Of a stretch of 64,000 nt of DNA, positions 1 through 12,600 are shown piece by piece. Source of the stretch: Pedobacter sp. PAMC26386. Lineage in GTDB: Bacteria > Bacteroidota > Bacteroidia > Sphingobacteriales > Sphingobacteriaceae. The stretch is taken from assembly GCA_014302835.1 (NCBI GenBank), contig CP060294.1, positions 2,170,001 through 2,234,000 on the forward strand, given 5' to 3'. Every line of letters begins with the position of its first letter. Position 1 is the stretch's first letter. The position numbers and the translations under genes are program-made. The notes beneath the pieces were generated by a model that did no database searches, was not told the origin of the DNA, and was given only the letters and a program-made list of their open reading frames with translations.

Positions 1-3000
1 AATGCTCAATAATACCTGCTGATTGAAGTGCGAAGGATTTGGCCCTGTTGCTTCAAAAAACCATTGTTGGATTGGCAACAAACCAGCTGTTCCAACCAGC
101 TGTCCCTGCTCAGCAGTAACTTCATTACTCTTCCTGGCCAGTAATAATGCAGAGAGTTTCTCTACAGTCTGATATATAAATAAATCCTTTGGATGAAGAT
201 CATAACCAGCACGTTTTGACCTACTTACTACTTGTATAGTCACAATAGAATCTCCGCCTAACTCAAAGAAATTGTCATGAATACCCACTTTTGACACCCC
301 CAATAAATCCTGCCAGATCGCTATTAGCGCCTGCTCCATTGGATTACGTGGCGCGACATAATCGCTTGCAGAAACGATAATATCTCCGGGTTCCGGCAAG
401 GCTTTTCTATCGATTTTACCATTTGGAGTAAGTGGAATTATCTCTAGCGGAAGTAGTAAAGAAGGAATCATATAATCCGGCAGTTTATCTTTCAGATAAG
501 CGACAATACCTTCTCTGTCAAAAGCACCCTCAGGGATGACATAACCAATAAGCCGATTATTCCCATTCTGATCTGTTTTAACTGCAACTACTGCTGCATT
601 AACCAGATCACATAATTGAAGTTCAGCTTCAATCTCTCCTGGTTCTATTCGGAATCCCCTGATTTTCACCTGATCATCTATCCGGCCTAAATATTCAATA
701 TGACCATTAGGCAGCCAGCGCGCAAGATCACCTGTGCGGTACAAGCGTGCACCCGGCTTTGCAGCATATGTATCAGAAATAAATTTTTCAGCAGAAAGTT
801 CCGGGCGGTTCAGATAACCACGAGCCACCCCTGCACCACCCACACATAACTCTCCAGCAACCCCCACAGGGCACAATCTGCCCTGCTCATTCTGAATATA
901 AACTTGTACATTTTCTATCGGCTTCCCAATAACAACTGTATTGTTCTCTAATATTGGTTCATCAGTAAGACTCGTACAAACTGTATTTTCTGTAGGTCCG
1001 TATGCATTAATCACACGAACACCTTTAGCTTTAATATAACGGGCATCTTCACGGTTTAATGGCTCTCCGGCAGACACCACGGTAGTAACTGGCCCCAGTA
1101 CATCTTTAACCAGATGCTGATAAGAGGGCGGCAGTGTAACTACCTCTACCTGGTGTTTTTTAACCATAGCACCAAAACTTTCTGCCGAAAGCAGATCTTC
1201 TTTTTGCGGCAGTACCAGTACCCCGCCACTTAATAAAGTATTAAATACTTCATAGCAGGATGCATCAAAACCAAAAGAAGCAAACTGCAGGAATCTTGTT
1301 CCATGCGTTAACCGCAGGGCATTCCGCTGACTCATAGCTAAGTTAACCACTCCACTATGTTCTATCAATACACCTTTTGGTTTTCCGGTCGAACCAGAAG
1401 TATAAATCACGTAGGCCAGATTTTGTTCCGTTAAAGCAGTGCTAACCGGCCCTTTCACATGTGCGCCTATCTCCTCCCATTCTTCATCCAGTGCAATTAC
1501 TTCAATATGATCAGCCAGGTGTGGCAATTTAGGTTTACTGTTCCCATCAGTGATTATTACACTGGCGCCGGTATCAGCTAAAATATAACTAATCCTTGAT
1601 GCCGGATAATCCGGATCGATAGGCACATAGGCAGCTCCTGCTTTCAGAATACCAAAAATACCAGTGATCATTTCCAGAGATCTGCCCAGACAAATCGGGA
1701 CAAGGGTTTCTGTCGTTACTCCTTTAATGGTTAAATAATGTGCCAGCTGATTTGCCCGCTCATCTAATTCTCTATAGCTTAAAGACTGATCTTCAAACAT
1801 TATAGCAATAGCATCAGGTGCATATTCTACCTGTAAAGCAAACGCATCAAGCAAGGTAGTCCCCGGTTCAGGTTCATCAACAACAGCGATCTCATTAAAG
1901 GACAATAAAAGCTCTTCTTCTGCTGCACTCAGCATTTCCAGATCACCAATTTTGGTAATCGGATTATTCACTATCGCTCGCAATAACAGTTCAAAATGGG
2001 TAACCATGCGGGCAATCGTCTCTTCACGGTAAAGATCCGTACTGTACTCAACTGCACCAGACAGGCCCTGCTCCGTTTCCCTCAGGGTAAGCGTAAAGTC
2101 AAACTGTATTTTCGTTTGCTCCATCGGTTCTGCCGAAAGCATTACATTCTGTAATTTCAGATCTCCATCTCCTGGAATATTTAACAGTGTGAAACACACC
2201 TGGAATAAGGGATTACGGCTCAGATCACGTTCTTTCACCACTGCTTCCACTATTTTTTCCAATGGAAGATCCTGATGCTGGTAAGCATTCAGAGTGGTAT
2301 CTTTTACCTGTTGCAATAACGTTTCAAAAGAAGGATTCTCACTCAGATCACTTCGCAATGCAAGTGTATTCACAAAAAAACCAACCAGACCTTCTAATTC
2401 CTGCTGTGTCCTGCCTGCTGTCGGCGTACCTACACAGATATCATCCTGACCGGCATAACGGTATAATAAGACCTTAAATGCGGTCAATAAAGTCATAAAC
2501 AAGGTAGCATCATGGCTACGGGACAAAACCTGTAGTTTTTCAGCTAGTGCCAGATCCAGGCTAAATTCACTTACCGCACCTCTTGAACTTTGTACGGCCG
2601 GACGCGGATAATCAGCTGGTAAAAACAACGTAGAAACACCTCCAAGCTTCTTTTTCCAATAATCCAGATGAAATTTTTCAACCTGCGGAGAAACCTGTTC
2701 CCGCTGCCATACCGCATAATCCGCATACTGTATTTCGAGTACCGGCAACTCAACTGCTCTTTTTTCTGTACTGGCATTATAAAATTCGATCAGTTCATTA
2801 ACGATTATACCAGTAGACCAGCCATCTGAGGCAATATGATGCATCGTAACCAGCAACACATATTCGTCTTCCTCAAGCACAATCAGATAAGCACGCAACA
2901 TATGATCAGCAGCTAGGTTAAATGGTGCATCTGTCAGTTCTTTAATTCCTACTCGCAAAGCTTCCGGACTATTCTTATAGATCAGATCATCGATAACAAC

Positions 3001-3480
3001 CAGTTTCCAGCCATTTTCAGACAAAATATGCTGATAAGGCTTGCCCTCTTCTCCCAGGATAACAGTTCTTAGTACTTCGTGACGATTCACAATACCCCTT
3101 AAAGCAAATTCCAAAGCAGCCTGATCAAGCTTTCCTTTCAGTCTTAAAACAGTCGGAATATGATAAGCTGTACTGCCCTCCAGCTGATCAAGAAACCAAA
3201 GACGTTCCTGACCAGATGAAAGTGGAATATATTGGATTGTACCTCTTTGAAAGGGTACAATCTTATTTTCATCAGCGATAACCGTGGCGGCGCCATGCTT
3301 TTTGAAATAGGTAATCAGATGTTCTTTCTTCAGCTTCAATTCGTCCAGAAGACTGCTATCTATCACCTGATCTTTATGCATCTTAATTTTTAGCCGGTCA
3401 TCATCTAAGGTTATTTTAATACCGACGTTATTTGCTTTGTTTAACAGCTCTACTACATCAATCAAATTAAAACTGGACAT
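1..3480 (-). CDS. Second NRPS (partial): docking-C-A-T-E(start)
   Basis: This is the 5' part of a non-ribosomal peptide synthetase whose 3' end lies beyond position 1; 1,160 codons are open with no stop. Translated from the ATG at 3480, it starts with about 60 residues resembling a TubC-type N-terminal docking domain (MSSFNLIDVVELLNKANNVG, then alternating charged residues). A condensation domain follows (QERLWFLDQLEG, active motif HHIASDG near residue 213), then an adenylation domain (YTSGSTG near 695), a carrier domain (DNFFELGGDS near 1077), and the first residues of an epimerization domain (LLPIQQWFFE) at the edge. The specificity residues read D-A-Y-T-V-A-A-V-C, close to the known Phe code DAWTIAAVCK. 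The condensation domain is of LCL type, which fits the upstream module 8 lacking an E domain. It starts 34 bp after the first NRPS stops, on the same strand, so it should extend the same peptide with D-Phe. The ATG is chosen because the docking domain begins there. Confidence 0.95.
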   Translation of the reverse strand, partial: MSSFNLIDVVELLNKANNVGIKITLDDDRLKIKMHKDQVIDSSLLDELKLKKEHLITYFKKHGAATVIADENKIVPFQRGTIQYIPLSSGQERLWFLDQLEGSTAYHIPTVLRLKGKLDQAALEFALRGIVNRHEVLRTVILGEEGKPYQHILSENGWKLVVIDDLIYKNSPEALRVGIKELTDAPFNLAADHMLRAYLIVLEEDEYVLLVTMHHIASDGWSTGIIVNELIEFYNASTEKRAVELPVLEIQYADYAVWQREQVSPQVEKFHLDYWKKKLGGVSTLFLPADYPRPAVQSSRGAVSEFSLDLALAEKLQVLSRSHDATLFMTLLTAFKVLLYRYAGQDDICVGTPTAGRTQQELEGLVGFFVNTLALRSDLSENPSFETLLQQVKDTTLNAYQHQDLPLEKIVEAVVKERDLSRNPLFQVCFTLLNIPGDGDLKLQNVMLSAEPMEQTKIQFDFTLTLRETEQGLSGAVEYSTDLYREETIARMVTHFELLLRAIVNNPITKIGDLEMLSAAEEELLLSFNEIAVVDEPEPGTTLLDAFALQVEYAPDAIAIMFEDQSLSYRELDERANQLAHYLTIKGVTTETLVPICLGRSLEMITGIFGILKAGAAYVPIDPDYPASRISYILADTGASVIITDGNSKPKLPHLADHIEVIALDEEWEEIGAHVKGPVSTALTEQNLAYVIYTSGSTGKPKGVLIEHSGVVNLAMSQRNALRLTHGTRFLQFASFGFDASCYEVFNTLLSGGVLVLPQKEDLLSAESFGAMVKKHQVEVVTLPPSYQHLVKDVLGPVTTVVSAGEPLNREDARYIKAKGVRVINAYGPTENTVCTSLTDEPILENNTVVIGKPIENVQVYIQNEQGRLCPVGVAGELCVGGAGVARGYLNRPELSAEKFISDTYAAKPGARLYRTGDLARWLPNGHIEYLGRIDDQVKIRGFRIEPGEIEAELQLCDLVNAAVVAVKTDQNGNNRLIGYVIPEGAFDREGIVAYLKDKLPDYMIPSLLLPLEIIPLTPNGKIDRKALPEPGDIIVSASDYVAPRNPMEQALIAIWQDLLGVSKVGIHDNFFELGGDSIVTIQVVSRSKRAGYDLHPKDLFIYQTVEKLSALLLARKSNEVTAEQGQLVGTAGLLPIQQWFFEATGPNPSHFNQQVLLSI

Positions 3481-3514
3481 AATTATGTTTTTTATTAGGT
3501 AAGGGTTCTTAGAT

Positions 3515-6500
3515 TTATAATTCTATTGTTGTGGAGTATTCATCATCCAGGTCATCATTATTGATATTGATATATTTAGCTAGTGCATCAATTGTTGTAA
3601 GCTCAAATAGCGTCCTGACTGATACTTCTACCTGCATTACTTTACGAATAGCTGAGATCATACGCATAACCTGCAGTGAGTGTCCGCCTAGTTCGAAGAA
3701 GTTATCATGAACACCAACCTGCACCAACCCAAGCAACTCCTGCCAGATCAAAGCCAGACTTTGTTCAATTTCATTTCTTGGGGAAACATACTCACTAGCT
3801 GTCAAGGCGTTCATATCAGGGTCCGGCAGCGCTCTTTTATCAATTTTGCCATTGCTGGTCAGAGGAAGCTGATCAAGCACAACCCACAGCGCAGGAACCA
3901 TGTAATCAGGCAACCTGCTTTTCAGGAATGTCAAAAGGCCATCCTGATCAAAAGATCCATTTTTAGGCACAACATAACCTACCAGGCGTTTGTTGCCATA
4001 ATCGTCCTGCCTGGCCAGTACAATTCCCTGAGCCACCAGACTACTCTGTTCCAGCGAATTAACGATCTCACCCAGCTCAATTCTGAAACCGCGGATTTTC
4101 ACCTGATCGTCGTTACGGCCCACATAGGTCAGGTTACCATCTGGTAATAACCGACAGATATCCCCTGTTTTATACATGCGTTCTCCGCTTACAAATGGAT
4201 CGGCAAGAAAACTCACTGCTGTTTGTTCCGGAAGATTAAGATAACCACGGGCTACCTGTACACCAGCGATATACAACTCTCCGGCTACACCAGCAGGAAC
4301 CAGCCGCAATTGTTCATCCAGTAAATAAGCTCTTGTATTACCTACAGCACGACCTATCGGCACACCGTCCTGATGCGGTACATCCTTATATTCATACCTG
4401 ATCGCTACAATCGAAGTTTCTGTAGGCCCGTATTCGTTATAAAACGCGACATACGGCTTCCATTTCTCTGCGAGTGAAACACGGCAGTATTCTCCGCCTG
4501 AAACGATTCGCTTCAACCCGCCATAAACTCCAGCGTTCATAGTTTCCAGGAATCCAGGCGTTGCATCGATATGAGTAATTTTTTCACGGATCAGCAAACT
4601 TTCGAGTGCTGAGGGATCCAGACGTGTTGCTTCATCCAGCTGTACTACAGTACCGCCATTGAATAAAGCCAGGAAAATCTGTTCTACCGAAGCATCAAAA
4701 TTATAGTTAGAGAACTGCAGGATTCTATCTCTGTTATCTATACTGTATTTTTCACCCAGATAACTCAGCAGGTTAACTACTCCGCCATGTTCTACCAGCA
4801 CCCCTTTTGGCAAGCCAGTTGAACCAGAAGTATAGATAACATAAGCCAGATCAGAAGGTAAACGTTGCCCTGATGGTACTGTTAAAGCACATTCAGTAAA
4901 TAATGCTTCCTCGCTATCCAGTAAAATGACAGGCAAATCAGTAGCCGGCAGGAAATTGGCGCTTTCTGTACTGCTCAGAATCATTCCAGCCCCTATATCT
5001 GAAAGGATATACGCTGTACGTTCTGCCGGAGAATCTGGCAGGATTGGTACATAGGCTGCTCCTGCTTTCATAATAGCTAACATGCCCACAAGCATTTCAG
5101 GAGACCGTTCTATGAACAATGGGATCATCATATCGCGTTTGGCACCGAGCGTAACCAGGTGATTCGCCAGCTTATTGGCTAATTCATCCAGTTCACTATA
5201 GGTCAGCTTTCTTTCTTCAAAAACTACCGCAACTGCAGAAGGCGACCTTAATACCTGATCTTCAAAAAGATCAGCCATTGTTTGGGCTGAAGGATAAGCA
5301 AACGCATTATCATCTGAATCATTCAACAGGTCAGATTTTTGACCTGCTGATAGGATCTCAACGTCGTTTAGCGTTGCATTTTCCTGTGTAATCATGTATA
5401 ATAATGCCGCTTTGAAATGTCCGGCAATAGCTTCTGCATAAGTTGTATCCAGCAGAGAGCTGTTATAATTAAAAGTAATATTGGTCTCTTCTCCTGTACC
5501 TATAATCAAACTCAGCGGATAATTGCCCTGTTCGTTCATACTAACGCTTTCAGTTTCGAGTTTCCATGATTGTGCAGACAGCACTTTATCTACAGGATAA
5601 TTCTCAAATACCAGCAAACTATCAAATAATTCTCCTGACACTGCAGACCATCTACGAATATCATTTAACGTAGTATACTGATAATTACGGCTGCTGATCT
5701 GATCTGCCTGTATTTCCTGCAACCATGCAGAAACAGGTTGTGAAAGCGCTGTCGTAGCACGTAGCGGCAAAGTATTGATATACATCCCAACCCGCTGCTC
5801 TACTCCTGCCAGATCATCCGGGCGTCCGGAAACAATAACCCCGTATACCACATCTTTATTACCGGTATAACGGGATAATAAGTAGGCCCAAACCCCTTGC
5901 ATCAGGGTATTCAGGGTAATGTGGTTACGCTGCACATAACGGATGATCCGGGATGTTGTTTCCCGGTCAAGATGCAGATTTTCATCTTTGTACAAGCCGA
6001 TTCCTTTGGTCCGGTCGGCTGTAATACTGATGAAAGGCAGCAAACTTGGCTCTTCCAAACCACCCAGATATTTTTTCCAATACGCTGTTGCCTCTTCCTT
6101 ATCCTGGCGCTCAATGTAACGGATATAATCTTCGTAACGGTCTTCAACAACCTGTAATGCGGACTGACCGGTAATCAGCTGTTCATAAATCTGTAACAGT
6201 TCTCCCAGCAATACTGCCAGTGACCATCCATCAAGCAATACGTGATGATAAGTCCAGAATAGCTTGTACCGGTTTGCGTCCATACGGATCAAATAGATGC
6301 GCATCAGCGGAGCAGCTGTAAGGTCAAAGGCATCTAAACGATCAGCCTGTTCATAATTATGGATGAACTGCTCTTGTTCTTCTTTACTCATCCCACTGCA
6401 ATCCACCACATTCATTGGTATTTTCACCTCCCTGTAAATGCATTGTACAGGTATTTTGAATTCATTATAGTAAAATCCACTGCGCAGAATACTATGGTTC

Positions 6501-6655
6501 CGCAGTAAAGACTCCCAGCTTCTGGCAAATATTTCTGGCTCAACACCGGTGAGTACAGTTGTAAATTGTTCGATATAAGCACCTGCATGATCATCATATA
6601 AACTATGGAAAAGCATCCCCTCCTGTAAGCCGCTTAAGCGCGACATACTTTCCAT
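3515..6655 (-). other. NRPS module 8: C - A(basic, Dap candidate) - T, C-terminal tail
   Basis: Residues about 10155-11201. C has HHVLLDG near 10295, A YTSGSTG near 10767, and the T serine is near 11147 in DNFFELGGHS. There is no E domain, so an L-residue is expected. The pocket reads D-A-E-D-V-G-E-I-V plus lysine, related to module 3 and acidic at positions 3, 4 and 7, so a basic amino acid such as Dap is likely. The protein ends about 50 residues after the carrier serine with an acidic tail that may be the docking peptide for the second NRPS. Confidence 0.6.
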
Positions 6656-9600
6656 CTGTAATTTCCGTGTTGACCCGTGATGGTCTGCATCCAGAAATTT
6701 ATCCAGCTCTTCGTTCGTGATTTCTTCACCCAGATTATAGTCTGACGGAGTGAATACCGGCGTCTCTACTGTGATACAATGTGCAATCAGATTCCCCAGA
6801 TTTTCCAGATATGCTGATGACATTTCTGAGATGGCATCTGGTGTAAAATGGCGACTGCTAAAACTCCAGTTCACCTGCAATTCTCCTCCCTGTATCAGGC
6901 TGTTTATTGACAACAGCTCCCTGACAGGATGACTGTCAGAGATCGATTTGCCTGAAGATTCAGCAGCACCTGACAGCAATGAATTGTCTTCTTCTTTAAC
7001 CAGATTATCCAATTGTCCGAGGTAGTTAAACTCAACCTCCCATGGATCAGTACCCCCTAAAGCCGAAACCTTATCTATATATTTTAAAACTCCGTAACCC
7101 AAACCTTTATCCGGAACTAAGCGTAGTTGTTCTTTAATACTTTTCAACTGTAAACCAGCCTCTGCTCCCGGAACTACAGACAACATAACCGGGTATAAAC
7201 TGGTGAACCAGCCAACGGTCCGGCTGATGTCAACACCCGGAATAAAGTCTTCCCTGCCATGCCCTTCTAAACCGACCACGATAGTGGAATGTTTATTCCA
7301 GTCAGCCAAAGTCTGTGCTAGTGCGGTTAGTAATAAATCATTGATTACAGTATGATACGCACGAGGTACATCCTGCAATAACTGGCGGGTAAGCAAGCCA
7401 TCCAGACTGGTGGTATGCTGCTGTATTTCTGCACCGGTTACCATTCCCGGCCATGAGTGAATCGTCCGCATTGGTTTGGCTGCAGCAACCACATTCTCCC
7501 AGTATCCGCGTTGATTCTGCACGCTGGTTTTAGCACTATAATTCATTAATGCCTGATGCCACTGGCGATAAGAGGCAGTCTTATATTGCGGTAATGATTT
7601 TTGTGACAATAACTGTTCAAAGTCTTCCAACAGGATACGCCACGAAACTCCGTCCACTGCAAGGTGGTGAACCACGAGCAATAAGCGGTTTTGTGGTGTG
7701 GTATCTGGAGTCAGGATAAATACAGCACGTAAAAGTGTCCCTTGTAAGATATCCAGACTGGCCTGGTACCTGTCATTATGTGCAGCAATAGTTTCCATCA
7801 ATACTGATGATTTCAAGCTTCTGAGGTCATCTATTTCAAGCGATCCGGTATAAGGGCTATAAACTTGTCTCCAGCCTTCTGCAGTTTGCTGATAAGTAAA
7901 ACGCAGGGCATCATGCGCAGCAACCAGCTGACTGATAATTTCTGTCAGCCTTGATGAAGTGATGGTTTTATCTATACTCAGAAAAACACTCTGATTATAG
8001 TGAGACAATTCTGAATTACCAGATTCAAAATAGTGTTGTTGAATTGGCAGCAAACCACTCTCCCCTTCCAGTAAACCTTGTTCACCTGAAGACGCACTTG
8101 CCGCTTCAGCAGCCATGCAAGCAGACAAGCCAGCAATGGTCTGATGGATAAACAAATCACGCGGATGCAAACTGAAACCGGCACGACGCACACGGCTCAC
8201 CACCTGAATGGTAATAATAGAGTCGCCACCCAGTTCAAAGAAATTGTCATAAATTCCTACTTGCGGAATATGTAGCAATTCTTCCCAGATGCCTGCCAGA
8301 ATAGTTTCCTGCTCATTACGCGGTGCGCTATAGCTACCGGTTTGCAATGAACCCATATCAGGATCAGGCAAACCTTTACGGTCTACTTTACCATTACCTG
8401 TTAAGGGTAGCTGATCAAGGGCTACAAAAAGACCCGGAACCATATATTCTGGTAAATGGTTTTTCAACCAACTCACCGTTGCCTCTCTATCAAAAGTACC
8501 CTCAGCAACCACGTAGGCAACTAAACGTTTGTTTCCACTCTCATCGCTTTTCACAATGACGGCTGCCTGGATGATCGCCTCATTCTGCTGTAATACATTT
8601 TCAATCTCTCCAAGCTCAATACGGAAACCGCGAATCTTAACCTGATCATCGATACGGCCAAGATACTCAACCGTTCCATCAGGTAACCAGCGACCCAAAT
8701 CTCCGGTACGGTACATCTTACCGCTTTCTTCAAATGGAGTATCCACAAAACGCGAAGCAGTCAGATCCGGACGGTTCAAATATCCTCTGGAAACCCCAAT
8801 TCCTGAAACGCAGATCTCACCAGGTACACCTACCGGGCAAAGCTGATCACCAGATGACAACACATAAATGCGCATATTCTGTACCGGTTTACCTACAGGT
8901 ACATTGATCCTGGAAGGTGCCTCGTACATAATATGGTGACAAATATCATCGGATGCTTCCGTTGGGCCATAAGCATTCACAACCGGAATACGGCTGTAAT
9001 GCGTGTGTGCAAACCATTGTGCCAATAGCGGTTGGCTCACCGCTTCTCCGGTAACCAACAAGTAAGACAATTGCTTCAACTCAGGCAATGTATTCTCCTG
9101 TAATACAGCATTTAAATAAGAAGGAACTAACTCTAAAATAGTAACTCCATCTGCTTCAACCGCATCAATCAGGATAGCTGGTTCCAGAATGCTTTCTGTG
9201 GAATAGATCACAGTTTTACCTCCGCAAAGCAACGCGGAGAACAGTTGCCAGACTGAAATATCAAAAGTATAAGAAGCAGTAAATGCAACGACTGTTTCTG
9301 CTGTTAATTGCAAATCATTGATTTTAGCATACAAGTGATTCAACATCCCTGCATGTTCTACCATGACCCCTTTCGGTTTTCCAGTTGAACCTGAAGTATA
9401 AATCACATAAGCCAGGTCACCGGGCCCAGAAGAATTGACCGGTGAGGTAACTCCCCAGGTATTAATCTTGTCCCTGTCAGCATCCAGCAAAACAGTATCT
9501 GATGAGGCAAAAGCAACAATTTTTGCTTTTAGCTCGCTAGTAGTGACTATAACAGAAGCATTCGTATCTTCCAGCATGAAACTGATCCGCTCATCCGGGT

Positions 9601-12600
9601 ATCCCGGGTCAACAGGAACATAAGCTCCACCTGCTTTCAGTATCCCCAGAATCGCTACGGCCATTTCTGCCGAACGTTCTAAACAAACTGGCACCAATGT
9701 ATCAGTTACAACACCTTTACTGCGCAGATAGCCCGCAAGCTGATTTGAACGCTCGTTTAATTCTTGATAAGTATAAACCTGGTCTTCAAAAACGATAGCA
9801 ACTGCTAAAGGATTCAGTAAAACCTGAGTTTCAAAAATATCTATTGCTGTTTTATCATGCGGATAAACAGTTTCCGTAGCATTAAACACATTCAGCAACT
9901 GCTCCTGTTCTCCGGCAGTTAGCATAGGAAGCTGTCCTAAAAGACTATCCGGAGAACTAATCACAGCATTTAACAGCTGTTCAAAGTGAATACTCAAACG
10001 CTCAATCGTAGCTTCGCTATAGAGATCGGTACAATAAGTGATATACCCATTTAACTCCCCATTGCTTTCCAGCATATTTACCGTCATGTCAAACTGAGCA
10101 GTAGCGGCATCAATGTCCTCTGACGAAACAACTACTTTCCCAAGACTCAATTCCGGCATTTCAGGCGTGTTATGCAATTCAAACATCACCTGAAATAAAG
10201 GCGTCCGGCTCAGATCCCTTTCTTTCACCACAGCTTCTACTACTTTTTCAAATGGAAGCTCCTGATTCTCATAAGCATCTAATGTAATTTCCTTTACTTG
10301 CTGAATGAATGTATTGAAAGAGATGTTCAGATCAGTATGACTACGCAGCGCTAATGTATTCACAAAGAATCCAATCAGGTTTTCAGTTTCCTGCTGTACC
10401 CTGCCTGCAATAGAAGTACCGATACAAATGTCTTGCTGTCCGCTATAGCGTGACAGCAAGACTTTGAAAACAGCTAGCAAGGTCATAAATAATGTTGCAT
10501 CCTGTTTACGTGAAAGCACATGAAGCTGTTCCAGCATTTCAGGTTTCATTACAAATGCATAACTGGCAGCATTTTTACTCTGCATTGCCGGGCGTTGGAA
10601 ATCTGCCGGCAACTGAAGAGGTTCTGTACCACTAAGCTGTTTTTTCCAGTAACCCAGTTGTTTATCCAGTAATACCGGGGTGAGCTGTTCCCTTTGCCAG
10701 ATCGCAAAATCTGCATATTGAATAGCTAACTCAGCTAACTCAAGAGGTTTGCCGGCTGTAAAGGCCTCATAATATGCGGCAAGTTCATTCACTAAAATAC
10801 TTACTGACCAGCCGTCAGAAGCAATATGATGCATAGTCAGCACTAATACCGAAACATCAGTGTCCAGTAAGATCAGGTTTGCACGAAGCATATGATCTGC
10901 AGCCAGATCAAATGGTGTCATTATCAATTCACGGATATAATCGTGTAACGAATCATGCTGCTGATGAATCAGATCTGTTACTTGTAAATGCCATAAATAC
11001 TCTGCCAACACATGCTGACGGGCTTTTCCATCTTCTTCCAGCATTACGGTACGCAATACCTCATGCCGGTTGATCAGTTGACGTATAGCTTGTTCCAGAG
11101 CCACTCTGTTGAGCTGCCCCTTTAACCTCAAGGCAGCAGGAATATGATAATGAACACTTCCTTCTAGCTGATCGATAAACCATAGTCTTTCCTGATTGAA
11201 AGAAAGCGGAATATTTTCAGGCCTTGCTTTCTTCTCAATAGCCCTTCTAACTGCATGTGGAGCCTGCTGACTGATATAAACAGCCAATTCTGCTATTGTT
11301 TTATGTGTAAACAGAGTTTTAACTGTTATCTCCGCTTTTAATGTTTTACGAAGTGCTGAAATAACACGCATCGCAAGCAGCGAATGACCGCCAAGCTCAA
11401 AAAAGTCATCCTGTATCCCAACTCTTGACACTGATAATAAATCCTGCCAGATGAGTGCAATGTTTTCTTCCAGTGTATTTCGAGGAGCGACGTAGTTACC
11501 CGTGGCTAAAGCATCGTTATCCGGCTGCGGAAGAGCTTTTCTATCGACTTTACCATTAGGAGTCAAAGGTATTTTGTCTATAGGCAACAGCACAGCCGGC
11601 ACCATATACTCTGGTAATTTTTCTTTCAGATAAACAAGAATAGCTTCTTTGTCAAAATCACCCTTAGGAATAATATAACCAATCAATCTGCTGTTTCCAT
11701 TTAAATCAGGTTTAACTGCAACAACTGCTGCATTGACCAGGCCACACAATTGCAATTCTGATTCAATTTCACCTAACTCGATACGGAATCCTCTAACCTT
11801 TACCTGGTCATCAATACGACCCAGATATTCGATATTACCGTCCGGCAGAAAGCGGGCAAGATCACCTGTACGATACAAACGAGCTCCTGCTTTCTCCGAA
11901 TAAGGATCAGCAATGAATTTTTCGGCTGTCAGTTCCGGACGATTCAGATAACCACGGGCGACACCAATACCACCCACACAGAGTTCTCCGGCAACACCTA
12001 CCGGGCATAACTGTCCATTTTCAGATCTGATATAAGTCTGTACATTCGCGATCGGCTTACCGATTACTACTACGTTATCTTCTTGTATAGGCTGATCTGT
12101 CAGGGTACTCACTACAGTATTTTCTGTAGGGCCATAAGCATTGAGTACACGGACACCTGTGGCACCGATATAACGTGCATCTTCACGGTTCAGAACCTCT
12201 CCTCCCGATATAATCGTAGTAATAGGCCCCAGAACATCTTTAACGATATGCTGATAAGAAGGTGGTAAAAGTACCACTTCCACCCCATGTCTCTGAACAA
12301 AAGCACCAAAACTTTCCTCAGAAAGCAAATCCTCTTTTTCTGGAAGAATCAGGATTCCTCCACTCAACAGAGTATTAAACACTTCATAACAAGATGCATC
12401 AAAACCAAAAGAAGCGAATTGCAAACATCTCGTTCCTTCGGTCAGCTGCAACGCATGCTGCTGGCTTAAGGCCAGACTCACCACACCACCGTGTTCTATC
12501 AGCACACCTTTTGGTTTACCTGTAGAACCAGAAGTATAAATCACATAAGCTAGGTTAGCTGCACTCAAAGGAACATTAACAAGCGTATCATATTGGTTAA

